Source: Clostridia bacterium (lineage in GTDB: Bacteria > Bacillota > Clostridia > Christensenellales > UBA1242). Taken from it: a DNA stretch of 43,599 nt. Made by a program: the position numbers and the translations under genes. The notes beneath the pieces were generated by a model. That model searched no databases. It was given only the letters and a program-made list of their open reading frames with translations, and was not told the DNA's origin. This document shows positions 15,519 through 30,500 of the stretch, piece after piece (positions within the stretch are counted from its first letter, which is position 1; every line of letters begins with the position of its first letter). The DNA is taken from assembly GCA_022793335.1 (NCBI GenBank), contig JAAWCQ010000005.1, positions 1-43,599 of the forward strand. The letters are read 5' to 3'.

Positions 15519-18500
15519 ATGTTGAAGAAAATGTGTAAAGGGGTTTACTTAATTCTGTTTGTTCTGTTTATGGCAGGCAGTTTTTGTTTATTTCCAAGCT
15601 TAAAAGGGGCAAAAGCTGACACAAGCAGCACTACAGAAAAGGTGGCACTTCAGCCACTGGCTGCTTCTATGCCAGACAAGCTTTGGTCAAGCGGAAATGT
15701 AAGCGAAATGGCAGTAAGTAGAGAATCGGTTTATGGGCATGATAATGCTTATGTGGTTTCTGACGCAGCTGGGCTTGCAGAAATTGCTTATAATGTAAAC
15801 CACGGAGTGCAAGATTTCACAGATAAAGTGGTGATTTCACTGAATAGCGACATTGACCTCAATGGCGCTTTGTGGACTCCTATTGGCACAGAAGCTAAAC
15901 CTTTTAAAGGAATTTTCTATGGAAACGGCCACACAATTTCAAACATATCAATTGACGAAGTCTCTTGTGAAGGGGGCTCTAGCGCTAATTCAGGAGCTGG
16001 CTTATTTGGCGTAACTGAAGGCGCAGTTATCACAGATGTAAGACTTACTGGCTGGCAACAAATTTATACAGGCGGCGCAAAGGGTGCGCTTATCGGAATT
16101 ATGAATGGCGGTTATGTAATCAACTGCTATGACGAATGTACAACAAAAACTGACCAATCTGGAAATAACATTAGTAGCATTGGAACAGCTGGGACTTCTT
16201 CTTACATATTTGACGGCTATGCTTATTTAAGCGGAGGAAATCTTAATACTTTGACAGAAACTGAGGCGTCTAAGATTCATATAAAAGCAAGCACGGGCGC
16301 AATCACAAGAGGAAAGGTTGGTTTTTACCAGTCTGGATCAGGTGCTTTCAAATTTGGAAACAAATCGTGGTATGAGCCAAACCTTTTGAGAGTGCTTTTA
16401 AATAATGATTTAACAGATTACACCACTAAAGTTTGCAATCTTTATTACAATACAAACCCAGTGAAAAGAGTTGAAGCTTTGGGAGATGTAAACACAGTTT
16501 ATGTTCTTTTAAATGGGAAAGAGCCTAATATAGCACGAATAACAAACGATGATGCAAGTAATAGTTTTGTAAAATCTATTACTTATGGAGATAAAGAAAT
16601 CTCTGTTCCTTTAAATTATGGTTATGGAACAAGAGGAACGCAAGGAAATGAAATAACTGTTGTATTTAATTATGACCAAACTTTTGCAGATTTCTTCAAA
16701 GATAACGAACAATACAAGACAAGACTTGGTTATGCTTTTGAAGGGCTTTACAGAGGAAGTGAGTCGGGCAGCAAAGTTAATGTCGAGAATGCAGACGACT
16801 ATAACCTTTCTTATCCTCAAATTAGTGGGGAAATTCCTACATATTGCTTTAAATGGAATTGGATTGACGTAATAGAAAATGAAACAGAAAATAAAAATAT
16901 CAGAAACTTTGCTGCAAAATTTGCTTATGCAAGCGATGAAGGTGGAAAAATTGTTCCATTATTAAATGACCCATTTACAAATGTTGTCAAAAGCATGTCA
17001 AGCTCTATGAGCTGGGATGGCAAAGATAAGTATATTACAAACAACGCTTTCACAGGAGACAGCTATACATTCACTGTTGTGTTGAAACAAGGTTTCATGC
17101 TTGCTGACATTGCTTCACAAAGCGAGCCTCACACAGTTTTAAATCAAAAGGGACAGTTGGCAATTGAAAACTATGCTCAAGGCACAATTGTTTTAAACGG
17201 AACAAAAGCTGATGTGACAAGTGGTCTTTATACACACTTTAAAGAATACACAAACATAGGCGGAAGCTATGATATAAGCGGAAAAAACAATGATATTTAT
17301 CAGCCAGTTTCTGTTTATGCAACCAAGTCAAAGACAGAAGATGGGCTTAATCAATATGAGGTCACTGTAGACCATGTTGTTAGTTATGGTGGAACACTTT
17401 ATCTGGTTGTTGAAAGAGAATTTGTCGATGTTGATATCACTCCTGTTGATGTTGATGGAAATTCAATAAATGCAACTTTACCTGCATTCAGATTAAACAT
17501 TTTGCCTTATGCTGACGACAATGCGAGCGGCTTCGTTCATGCAAAGATTATGGTGCAGAAGGGCGGAGAGACTGCTGAATATTCTGTAAATGGCGACTAT
17601 GGTTTTACAACGGGAGAGTTTAATGAAGGCGCTCCACAGGTTGCAGTCGGTGTAATTGACGAGACAAACAGACCAGTTTTCCTTGTAAGATACAACGACA
17701 ATGCAAGTTTCAACATTTCAGTGGTTGATGCATTGAAAGATAACAAGCATTCTGGAAGCAAGTATATCTTGAATGTTGACAGCAAAAACTTCAGTGATAA
17801 CCCAGATGTTCAAGGCTTGCAGAAATACACAACAGAGTTTGTTGCAGGCACAAATGGTGGCTTCAACAGCAATCCAAGCCTTGATTATTATTCAAGTTGG
17901 AACATTAAGCTTCAAGGCGTATATATGACTGGAAGCAAAATTACCACATTTATCGGCACAGTTAGGACAAGAGTAACTATCAACTTCCTTGACTATGCAA
18001 AATATCAACAAAACCCAAATGCAAGTGATGAAGAATTGGCGTTGAACGTCTCTTCAAATGTAATCAAAGCAACAATCAATGCTGGCCAGGCTCTTGGAGT
18101 AAATCTTCAAGGAGTGTTTATTCCTATTATTTCTGGAAAGGATGAAAGTGGGCAAACTCAGGCAAAAGATGATAGTATTGTAATTTCAAAGAATGGCAAA
18201 TATCAAGCTGCAAAAGCTGTCATCATCGAGACAAAAGACGGCACTACAAAAGAGATTGAAGCGAACAATGGAAAAAAATATTTTGAAGGAACAACTGATA
18301 TTGACAGCGCTTATTATCTAAGTGAATACTATAAATCTTCAGTTGTATCTGCAAAAGAGTTGTTCAAGACAGCTTACAGTCATGCTGACGAGATAAACTA
18401 TGAAATCAAGATCTATTTTGAAGAACGCAGTTATGACTTAAAAGTTGAATATTATGTATCTGACGGCAGTGTTGAAAATGTTGTTCAGGTGACTGATGAA

Positions 18501-21500
18501 AACAAAGCGGTGCTTTTTGATAGTTTCTATCAAGGTGCTGTTGGGCTTAAACCAAACAGTGAAGGCAGAGAGTTTGATGTAAATTATGCTCTCACAACTA
18601 TCGGCTCTGGTGCAATATATCGCACAGCAAAATATGAGCTTTGGCAGGACGGAAAGAAGGCTCTTTATAATGACGGAGCTGACCATGACGACTTTGCAAA
18701 CGAAGATGAATATCAAAAGGGCGGCTATAACAGCTCTGAGGCAAAGGTTAGCATTGGTGACTATGACACAGTTTTAAAAGTTTATTTTGAATATAAGCAA
18801 GTTGAGCTTAACATCAACAAATTGTTTGTAAGAGATGACTCAAGCTTGGTAGATATTGACACACCTCATCTTGCAACACTGACTTTCAGTTTCTCAAGCG
18901 AGGGCGTATTAAGCTTAAGCGGTGAGATTGGAAGCATTGCACTTGACTCGCAATATTATCTGCTTGGCTGGTATCTTAAAAATGGTGAAGTGGTAAGCAC
19001 AGAAGAGGGTTCTTATGACGGGCTTAAAGCAAATCAAGCTTTCGTTGACGCTATTGCGACAGCGGGCAGCAGTCAAGGCAATACTGTGGTGTTTAATGAT
19101 TTGGCAGCACTTGTTGCGAGAAGGACTGTTTCTGTAAAATACAATGCCGGTGAAGCGGGCGAAGGCAAGCTTTACGAAAATACTGACAGCGGGCTTACTC
19201 TTGAAAATAAAAACCTTGTTGAAACTACTTCTGGTGCACTGAATGTAATCAAGGCTGATGGCGCACTTACCTTCAACACAAAAATCAATCTTTCAAATTA
19301 TAGTTTCTTCAATCTTGGATATGCTTTCAATACATATTCAGTTAAATACGGCACCGTTGCTGATGAAAACGGAGTGCTTACCTTTATTCTTAATGGAAAG
19401 GGCTGGATTGACCTTTTCAATGAAGCGGGCAACAATATTTCAGCAACCAGCGTTCAGACATGGAACAAGTTTGCTTCAACTGACGGCGAAAAGTTTGCCA
19501 CTGTTGACCTTGTTGCACAATGGAACATTATAAAATATATCTTAAGCGTTGATGACGGTTATGGCACACCAAAAGAGCTTTCAATTGGTGACAAAATTTA
19601 CTTCAACGAAACAACAGAAAAGACAGGCGTTGCAAACTATACAATTTCAGACACCTCATCTCCTGTTGTAACTCAAACTTTCTCAGGTGCTACTAAAAAC
19701 GGTTATGTTGCCAAAGGTTTCAGTCTTTCTCAAGATGGAAAGATTACCAAGCTTGGTGGCGGTGATACAAATTATAAACTCACTCCAGAGCTTTTCTTGC
19801 AATTTATTGCTGAAGATTATAAGTTTGCAATAAATGACAATGACAGCCCAATCATGCTTACAACCGAGCGTGATCCTGCAAGATATATCATCAGTCTTGT
19901 TAATTCAGACGGCGGATATTACACTTATGCTTGGGACGAAACTAAGGACGGCGGCGACTGGGGACAAATTGACGGAAATGGTCAAATTACAATCAATGCA
20001 ACTTATGATGCCCTTCCATCAAATATTCTTGATGCTGTAAGTGGTGGAGCGCTCAGCGTAAACAGACTTGGCTATCGCTTGGTTGGCTGGGCTTATTCAG
20101 CACTCGACGGCGACAACAAGGGTGTTCAAACTGGCGTATTTAAGACAGACGAAATTTTCAAATCATTAAGTGATATTGCAGTTGTTCCTGTTTGGGAAAA
20201 GGTTGACAATACAACCACTGCACAAATCAAGTTTAGTGATGATGTGACTGCTTCTGGAAAACCTATCTTCTATCTGCTCAACTCGCACGATGTAATAAGA
20301 GGCTTCCTTGGCGGAAACAATGTTGACGGAAACAACAATTCAGCTTCAGACAAAAATCTGGTGCTTAAAAATGGCGAGAAGGTGACAGGCTTTAAATTCA
20401 TTGTCACTTCAGCTGACGGCACAGTTTCCTTTGAGACTGTTGACCTGTTTAATATAAACAAACTGTTAAAAAATGGCGATTATTCAATTAAGTTTGAAAT
20501 CACAATTGCCGATACTCTTACAAGATATGGCCTGAAAGATGATGGAACAATCGGGCTTGGAACAATTTCTTATTCAGCCACTAGTGCAATGCTTGACTTC
20601 ACTATGGCTAAAAACGAGCTTTATTTCTTCGACAACAACTTCGCAACTATATATAATGGCACAAAGGAATTTGTTGAGGGCGTAAGCAATGATTATGGTC
20701 AGTTTATCTATAAGTTTGACTGGGATGGAACAGACAGGTCACAACTTGAGACTAAACCAGAGCCAAAGGCTACAGAAGATTATTTCAATCCAAGTGCTTA
20801 TGAAGTGCTTGACAGTGACGGCAGCGGCAAGTTTAACGCTGGCAGCGGCAAATCACTTAAAATTAAAGTTGATACAGACAAACTTGGTGACATGCTTTAT
20901 GAAAATCTTGTATCAAATGTTGTAGAAGAGGGCGGAAGTTACTATGTAACACTTGACGGCGTTCTTACAATTGAAAAGGCAAGATTTACTGTTGACTTTG
21001 TTGACGGAACAGCTTATTACTTTGACGGCGTTGAAACCACCGTTTATGTCAACAAGGCAAATGAAATTTCTTTCAATGTTGGAAAGGTTACATTCAAATA
21101 TAGTTATTCAAAACTTACTCTCAAGATGGGCTCTCCAGCAGGGGTCTACACAGGCACATTAAATCATGATGAGGATGCAAAAGTGTTCAACATCTATGAC
21201 CTTGCAATTGAAGGACATGTTGATGACCGCGACACAAACTTTGAGTGGAATGTGACAAATGAAAAAAGATTTACCCTTCTTGACTCAAGAGATGCGCTTG
21301 GGCTTGACTACAGCACAAGATATCTCACTGCAAATGGTGGAGTGCTTGCCAATGCTCTTTCATCATTATATAAAGATAAGTCTGACAACTTGTTTATCTC
21401 AAATCTTTTGATTGACAATGTTTCAAAAGAATTGCCAGAAGGCGAGCAGGGAAGTGTAATTTCTGATGACAATCAAGTTGTGCTTTCATTCGTTGGAAAT

Positions 21501-24500
21501 GGCACTCAAGACCTTAAGCTTTTCTTCAACAAAAACTATCTTGCTTCTCACACAGTTTCAGTCAAAGTAAATATTGACATGAGCGTGGAAAGAGAAAATG
21601 ATTTGACTTTGCTTTCATTTGTTTCAAATAGTGCAAACATGACTTCAATTGCAGCTCTCTTCGATGATGGGCTTGTAAGTGGTTATAGTTTGGAAGTTGC
21701 TCCAAATGGCGGCGACGCAAATGCAAGTTTCTATGGCGTTTTGACCGATGTTGTTAAAGTCAATGTGAATTACAATGGCGGAGCAAATGGGGAAGGCGCT
21801 AAAAATGAGACAATCTATACATCTTCAAGCACAGGCGAAGTCGTGCTTAACAATCCAGTGAGAGAGGCTGATTATCTTTCATTCAATGGTTATAACAAAG
21901 AATCTTCAAAAAGCAACATTACAATAAGAGAAGACAGAGACAATGGAAAATGCTTCATATCAAATGCTAAGGCTGGTCAAACAGAGACTATCACTGCGAA
22001 GTGGAAATTCGACCGCTTTGACTTTGAGGTGACAAAGGCACTTGAATATTATGCAAGCGTTTCATCAATCAAATTGCCTCTTTCAGAATTTACTCAAATT
22101 CAAGCACCAAGCGGAGTGACTGGTTTCACTGCGACAATGGTGGGCAAAGATAAGGGTGCAAGCTTCATATTCTCAAGCGTTGACAACTCATTTACAATCG
22201 TGGATAAAAATTCACAGGCAAGCTTCAGCTTAAATGATGTTTATACTGTGACAATTACCTACACCTTCTCTGACGGGTTTGCTCCACAAAGCGTTACTCA
22301 ATCAGAGGAAGTTGGGCTTACCATCAACAGAAATACAATTTCTCTTTCATACAATGGCGGAGACCTTACTTTCAACAACGCCGATCAGAAGGGAAATATA
22401 ATTCTTGACTTTATTATCAATAATAATGAAGAAAGCAAGGGTCAAACAACCCTTCTCAATGTGCCAAACACAGACAACAGCAATGGCGCACTTCGCTTCT
22501 ATGCAAGCGTATATGGCAGCAATGGTCAAATTGCAACTTCTGTAAGAAATGTTGACACATACACAATCAAGGCAAGCATTGACAGCAATATGAAGGGTGT
22601 CTATCAGTTTGCTGATGGCATTTATGAACAAGACCTTGATGTAAATATTATTCAATATGTTATCAATCTATCAAACTATGCTGACGGCTTTGAATTCTTC
22701 AAGTATTTCGGTCTTGAAGACCCAAGCCCAATTAAGGCAACAGTTACAATAAGAGAAAACTCAAATGACACTGTTGACATCTCGTTTGACAGAGTGGCAG
22801 GCGAGGCTATTGGACAATATGCACTTACTGCGGCAAATCTTATGAGCAGTGAGGACAGACAAAACTATGCAATTGATGCAGAAGATTTTGCAAATGTATT
22901 TGATGTTAAATTTGAAATCCGCACACCAAGCGGAAAACTTCAGGTAAGCTTTGATGAAAAGATTATCTATACATACAATGGCTATGCCGCAACCGGCTAT
23001 GCAATTACTTACAACGGCACAAATTATACTCTTACAATCACTGCAGGAAGCGAAAGCTATTCAACCACTTTTGATATTTATTACTTAAGCGGTGACAAAC
23101 AAATCGCAATTCCAGCAGAGGAAAAAGAGCATTATACCCAGTTTATCACCATGACCTCATCGGCTGAAGCAGTATTTGGTGAATATCCACTTTCTGTGGT
23201 GCTCACTCAAGAAGCTGTTGACGCAAATTGGTCTGGCGTAGAATTTGCAAATGCTGACAAAGCACAAATTTCAGTTGAAAAACGCACACTTACAATCAAT
23301 TCAATCGACAAGGTTTATGACGGAACAGTTGACTTTGTTTACAACACTGTAAATAAAGATAAAAACAGCTGCGAAATAAATCTGTCAGGTCTTGTTTCAG
23401 TAAATGGCGTCGATGACGAAGTTTCAATCAGCGGAAAAATTTCGCTTAAGAATGCTGGAAAGAGAAATCTTTCAAATGTTGCGCTTTCAAATGTGGGCAG
23501 AGGCGGAAGCTATACTCTCGTGTATGCTGATGACCTTCAAGCCACAGTTATTGCTGACAGCACAAGCACAGTTTCATTCAATACCACTCTTACAAATCTT
23601 CCTTATGGAGACTTAAAAGAGGATACAAGCCTTGAAATTGTGATAAACAAGTTTGCTCCAACTTTCAGCTATGCAGGCGGAAAGACTGGCGAAATTGACA
23701 AAAACTGCTTTGTTATCACAGACTATGAGATTAAGGATGCAGTTTACTCAACAGGCAAATATCTCAAAGCTGGCACTTACACAATCGTGTTTACAGTGAC
23801 ATCAAAAGATTTCACTTTCAAAGGTGCACTTGGCGGACTTGACGAGGTTTATACAACAACTTATGAAAAGACCATTGTTGTTGATAAGAAGGTAATTGAA
23901 ATCACAAATTCAACCCTTACTATCACAAAACAATATGATGGAAACAATGAATTGCTTGGCAAGTTTGTTGGGCAAAATGTAAATGCTGTTGGTGGCTTCT
24001 ATTCATCAAACGGCGTGCTTAGTGGTGATATTATCACTGTGACAAGCGGAACATATTCTGACTCACTTATCGCAAGTGGAAAGAAGGTGACTCTTGTCTA
24101 TAACTTAAGTGCTGATGACAGCGAAAACTATACAATTACAACAAATGTTACTGGCGATATTACAAGCACTCCACTCATCTTCAACAAGAATGGAAATTCT
24201 GGTGATATCTACAACCCAGTTTCAGACAAATATGAGACAACCTTCGCAAATGACGGAATTACCTCATTTGAAAATGCAGACCCAATGTCACTTTCTTACA
24301 ATGGAAACATTGACAGTCTTATCGGAGACATTCTTGCAAGCGGAAATCGTTTGATAAGAAAAGGCTATACAAATACAGGCTGGAAACTTGGAGTTGGCGA
24401 AAGTGCAATCACAATTTCAAGAGATATGAGCGCTGAAGATAAGGCAACTCTGCTTCAAGCGGCAGTTGACGGCGGCTCTATTGGAATTGAAATCAATGCA

Positions 24501-27500
24501 ATTTGGGAAAGAAATTCTTATACTGTCACCTTTGCAATTGCAAACGGACAGTTAAGCATTGACGGCAGCGGGGCAGGCACAACTTTAATTCTTCCTTATT
24601 ATAATGAAGGGAATGAAGTTGTCACTCTTGTTGTAACTGCAGATGAAGGCTACAAATTTATTGGCAGAACGCTTTCTGCGGCAAACATAGACGCAGTAAT
24701 TGCAAGTGGCCAAAACGACAAAAATGCAACTATTACTCTTGCAAGAATTACAGACAATGTCACTCTTACAGTAAACACTTCTGAGATTGTTGTGAGAATT
24801 ATTGTTGACTACAACAAGCCAGGAAGCGACTATGTCGTTTCAACAGAGACTGAAGGCTGGATTGGCGTTCAATCTCGTGACCTTAAATACAGCGAAATGC
24901 TGGCTGGAGACCTTCCAGAGCTTACCCTCAACCATGGTTATATTTTTGACCGCTGGACAACTGGTGGAGTTTTGGGCGAAGCTGGCGGCGTTGTAAATAC
25001 AGGCGAAAACATCTGGCAAAGAATAAACGGAGCCTCTCTTGAAAGAGACAACTTGGCAGGAATTACCTTCTATGCAAGTTGGAAAGAGGACGAAATTGAT
25101 GTAAACATTTCTTATTCAAATGCAAGCATTGCTGTGTTTGACATTGACGAAGACAGAGAAATCGCTCCAACAAATGTTGACGGAAAGGATGTTTACAAAG
25201 TTTTATACACACACGATATCAGAATTGAAATCACTTCAAACGATTTCTATAAGTGGACTGGTTTTGAAGTAACTCCGGAAAAGAGCTTTGGCTTTACTGA
25301 GTCTAAGCCAAATAATCACAGAACTGGGGAAGCAATCATTGATACAATCAAAGATACAACAAATGTAAAAATTACAATTTCACCAATGAAATTCTCATTC
25401 GCGACAAGTTATGTTACTCCAGACGGCACTGAAATCGCCGAAAAGAGCGGTGACATAAGTGGCGAATATGACATTACAAAAGGTGAAAACTTCACTCTTA
25501 GTGATTTATTTGCAAACAAGACATACACTGCAGCCATTGGCACTTACACTCAAGAAGCTTGGGCAGAAGGCCTCGCAAACAACTTTGCACTCAATGCAAA
25601 ACTTGTTGATGTCATCAAAGCAATCTGCGGCGGCGTGCCAGAAGAGGAGCGTTATGACAAGAATGGAATTACCTTAAAAGCGGTGTTTAAAGGTGTAATT
25701 TACACAGTTACTTTTGATAAAACCGACAGAGAAGGGGTTGACTTTGCAGGGGCAGAAGCTGGACAGCAAACTGTGACAAGACAGTATGAATACGGCAAGC
25801 CAATGACAAACATTCCAACTCTTACTCAATCAGACGATGAAGAATATGTATGGCATAAGATTGAAAACCAAGGCACACAAGCTCAAATTGTTGAGACTTT
25901 CGCTGAAGGTCAACTTCTTATCAGTCAGCATTTCAGAAGCGCCAGCCATACTCTTGACCTTAAAGCTGCTTGGGGACTTGTTTACGACCTCGTAATCGAT
26001 ATTACAGGCAATGTTGACAAGTATAACTCAGTCAAATATGACGGCTTTAACGAAAGCGGAACAAAGATCGAAGTGCGCTATTTCAATGGTGCAACAAAAC
26101 TCTTTACCTTCAGCCTTGCAAAAGGTTATGAACTTGGCGAAGTTTCAGGCCTTGAAAGTGAAAAGTATATTCTCACCGAAAATACTCTCACAATTTTGGG
26201 TCTCGAAGATCATACAAATATTACAGTCAGCATTGTGGCAAAAGCTTACAATGTGACAATTGAAACAAATGAAAAAGGCTATTACACAATTTCTGGAACA
26301 ACTCAGTTTGAAATCAGATATGATGAAAACATAGCAGCAAAATTCAATTCTCTCATCTTTACAAGACCAGGCTATGACCTTAAAGCTTTGATGTGGGGGA
26401 CAAGAACATTTGCAACCTTTGATGGCTCTGCTTTCACTTTCGCAAGCGAGTTTATCAATGGCACAGGCTTCATTGTAAGCGATGATGAGCTTTATGAAAT
26501 TGTTAATGGAACAAGAGACATCACGCTCAGCCCAGTATGGCAGGTTAAGGCAGATTATTCTTATATCAGCCTTGTGACAACAGGCGCAACTCTCACTTAC
26601 AATGGTGCAGAGCAAGCTGTTGCAACTTCTGGCATTTATGTGGATGGCACTGAAGTATTAAGTATTGGCGTTCAGGGCAATGGTGATGAGATAACTGGCT
26701 ATTACTATATGCTTGACGGCGTGAGAACAAACGCTGCAAGTGATTTCAGTCTGATGCAAAAGAATGTTCTTTCTGGAAAGACAATTTTCGTAATCGAAAT
26801 TAAAGATACCTTGACAGGTCAGACAAGAACGCTTTCATCAAGCGAGGTAAATGTAGAGATAGTTAAGTCGTCGATTGCTATTTCGGATGCAAAACTTTCA
26901 ACCTTCTATTCAGGTACAAAGGTTTACTATCCAACATCTGATGACGCTCAGCTCAACAGTCTCGGAAAGGTGACTTATGCGGCTGACGGCGCAGACAACA
27001 GAGAATTGAGCATTGACAGAGTAGAGCTTATTGATGATAATGGCTTGTATGAAGCCGGAAACAGCTTTACAGTTAAATACTATTTAAATAATGCTGGCGG
27101 TTTTGATATTTCAAACTACAGCGGACTTTCAATCGAGGGTGGTTTCGTCACATTCGTGACTGATGACAGCCTCAAGGCAAAGGTTGAGAAGGCTCAAATC
27201 ATCCTTTCATTCAGAGAAAAGGGTTATTACAAAGATGCCGCTCACACTGTGAGGAATTTGGAATTTGTTACCTCAGCTGGCGTGGAAACCTTTGATATTA
27301 AAGTTAACAAAGTTACTACAAACGACAAAGTTATTAAAGTTTATGACCTTGCATCAGAGTTTGTTTATGAATACTCAGCTGTGGATGCTATGGGCGTAGA
27401 AAGAAAGAATAACTTTGAAATATTGCTTGCAGAAGATAGTTTCTTTGAAATTATCTCAACTGACCAAGCTTACAGAATTGACCTTCAAACTAAATATTTC

Positions 27501-30500
27501 AACGCTGGCGACTTCACACTTGCTGACAATAGTGCAAATGTGGTTAAGGCAACTGGCTTTGAACAGACAAATGTAGGTATTAAAGGCACTCTTGAAAACG
27601 GAGACCTCAACTTCATGACCAGCGAAGGCGAGCTTTTATTCTCAATCGTTGGAAATGGACAAAGCGGTGCATACATTCTCATTCAAAAGGGAGTTTCACT
27701 TTCACTCAGTCTTGAAATTGGCGGCACAATGAATGTGCTTCAATGGAACGAGCTTAGCGAAAATGAAGCAGAACAAATTGCAGAGCTTACCACCGTTCTC
27801 AACACTCTTGAAGGGGCAGCAGCTCGCACAGAGACTAGAGAGGTGAGTGACGATGCAACCATTGTTGCGTTTGTGACTGATTACAAAGCAATTATGCTCA
27901 GACTTGGTGATATTGCAAGTGAAGGCAAGGGTGACACAGGTTATGTTTATGTCAAACTTGGCTCAAGCGTTTCACTGCCAAGCCCAGAAGCAGACGACCA
28001 TGAGGGTGACATTAAAGGTTTTGAATTTGAAAGCTGGATAAGCGCAAATGACAAACTCACCATTGCAGGAAGCACTCTTACAGCTTCAGCTGATGCTGGA
28101 ATTGCTACAGACAGCGTGACTGCAAACTGGTTGCTTGAAACTCCAGACGGAGTAAGTCAAGATATAACCTTCTCTGCTAAGATTGACCTCAACGGCAAGG
28201 AAGAAATCACACTTGACAGAATGCTTGGTGGCGAGGGTGATATTACAAACAGAAATGGTCTCATTTCTTACACATACCGCATTACAAAGGGCGGAGTTGA
28301 AGTGGCAACTAGTGACACCTTCACTCTTCCAACAAATACATCGTCAAACGGAGAATATATTCTCACAATTACAGCAAGCAGGTCTGGCTATCAACCAAAA
28401 TCACTTGAGCTTAGCTTCAATGTGACTGTTGAAAGACTTGTGCTTGGCGCTATGGAGCTTAGTGACATCAAATTTGTTTACCAAAACAAAGATTTCCTTC
28501 CAGAGCTTTATGTGACCTTCACTGGCGCAGGGCTTGGCAGAGAAAAGGTTGCTGACCTTCTTGGCAAAGCTGACAGCTCATACAGCCTTACACTCACTGA
28601 AGATAAGACTGGTGTAAATGTTGGCGAAATCAAACTTGCGGGCACATACACTGTTGCTCTTGTTGCAGACGAAACAATCTTTGACCTTTCTTCTGCTTCA
28701 CTTGACAGTGAAATTCAAATTGTTGTTGCTCAGGCAGAAATCGTTGTGGGCATGGATGACATTCCAAGCGCGTTCAGGTCAAAACTGTTTGGCAACACCG
28801 ACCCAGAATTTAACATTGATACAACCATGTTTGAAGGTGACGCTCAACAAGAGCTCACAATCTCTCTTTCAAGAGAAAGCGGAGAAAACATTGGCACTTA
28901 CAGATTTACTGTAGGCAGACCAAGCAATGACAACTTCTATGTTACTATCACTGAGGATGCAATCTTCACAATCAACCAATCTGATGTTGAAGTTACCATC
29001 CGCGTTGACAACCCTCTTGTTGTCACATACACTAAAAAAGCACCAACAATCACTCTTACTTATGACAACCTTGCTGGAAAGTGGGTTATCACTCTTGGCG
29101 AGGCAAGCTCAACCATCACTCTTACTTATGTTGATGGAGATGAAGTGAAAGAGCTTGATGGCTTCCTTAAAGTGCTTGCTCTTGAAAATCTTACCTTGAC
29201 AGCAGATGGTGCAATCAATGCAGCTTCTTACAGCGAGGCGGACATCACCATCAGCGGAAGAGGAAACTTCTCTTCATATCTGCTTGATGTTGATTTCACA
29301 ATCGAAAAGGTAGTGCTTAATCTTGACAGCACAAGCAAAGTGTTTGACAGAAATGACACAATCAATAAAGAAGACGCAAACTTTACAAATGTTGTTGAAG
29401 GTGACGAGGTATATCTTACAGGAAGATATGCTCAAGTTACAGCAGGTCAAAACATTGACCTCTTAGGCATTGCTATTGCGGGCGCAGACATTGCAAACTA
29501 CATCTTGCCAGAAGGCAAATATGTGGGCTCAATCACTCCAGCCGTAGTTGAAAGCGTATCATTTGATATTACAAACAAGACTTTCACTTATGGTCAGATT
29601 GGCGTAAATACTGCAATTGAAGATGTGCTTGCTCTCATTGAAGGCTTCACTCTTTCAATTGGCGGAGTTACAACCGATGTAGAAAATGGCTTTGCTTCAA
29701 TCAGCTCAATCTTGCTTGATAATGGCAGCATTTCTGGTGCTGGACTTCTTAAAGCGGGCAGTGACATGACTATTTCATTTGTCATCACTTCTTCAAACTT
29801 TGTTGGGCTTATGTCAAACGGCTACAGCATAACAGTTGAAATCAAAGTGAAAGACCTTGACCTTTCAAGTGTTGAAGTTGTGAAACAATATGATGAAACA
29901 AACAAACTTCCTGCTTCATTCGATACAAATATTGACGCTTATATTGAAAGCGGAGACAGGGTTGAAATTGACCTTGACAACAGTGGCTTCTATGATGCTG
30001 AGGTTGGCACAAACAAACCAGTGCTTCTTTCAATTAAGGGCGAAGATAGTGCAAACTACAAAGTGCTTAATAATGTGAAAGGTGATATCAACAACTTCAC
30101 AATTGAAATTGTTGTAAATGCTTCAACAGAGCACGCAGACCTTGTAAGTGGTGGCAAGTTTGTAAGTGACGGAATTGTTGCTGAAGGCTTTACATTCAAA
30201 GTGGGCTATCCACTTCAAAATATAACAGCCGAAGAACTTCTTGCTTCATTCAGACAGCCAACAAGAAAAGGTTATAAATTCGCAGGTTATAAACTTGCAC
30301 AAAATGGTGGATATATCACTCTTGACAGCTCAAATATTGTAGATGTGCTTAAAGAGGTTGTTACAACCCAATCTGGCGAAAACTTGACTTTAAATATTTA
30401 CGCTTCTTGGACAATTGAAAAATATTCAATTACATTAAGTGGAAACAATGTTGAAGATATTACAGTCACAGCAAACCCAGCAAACGCACTTACAAACGTT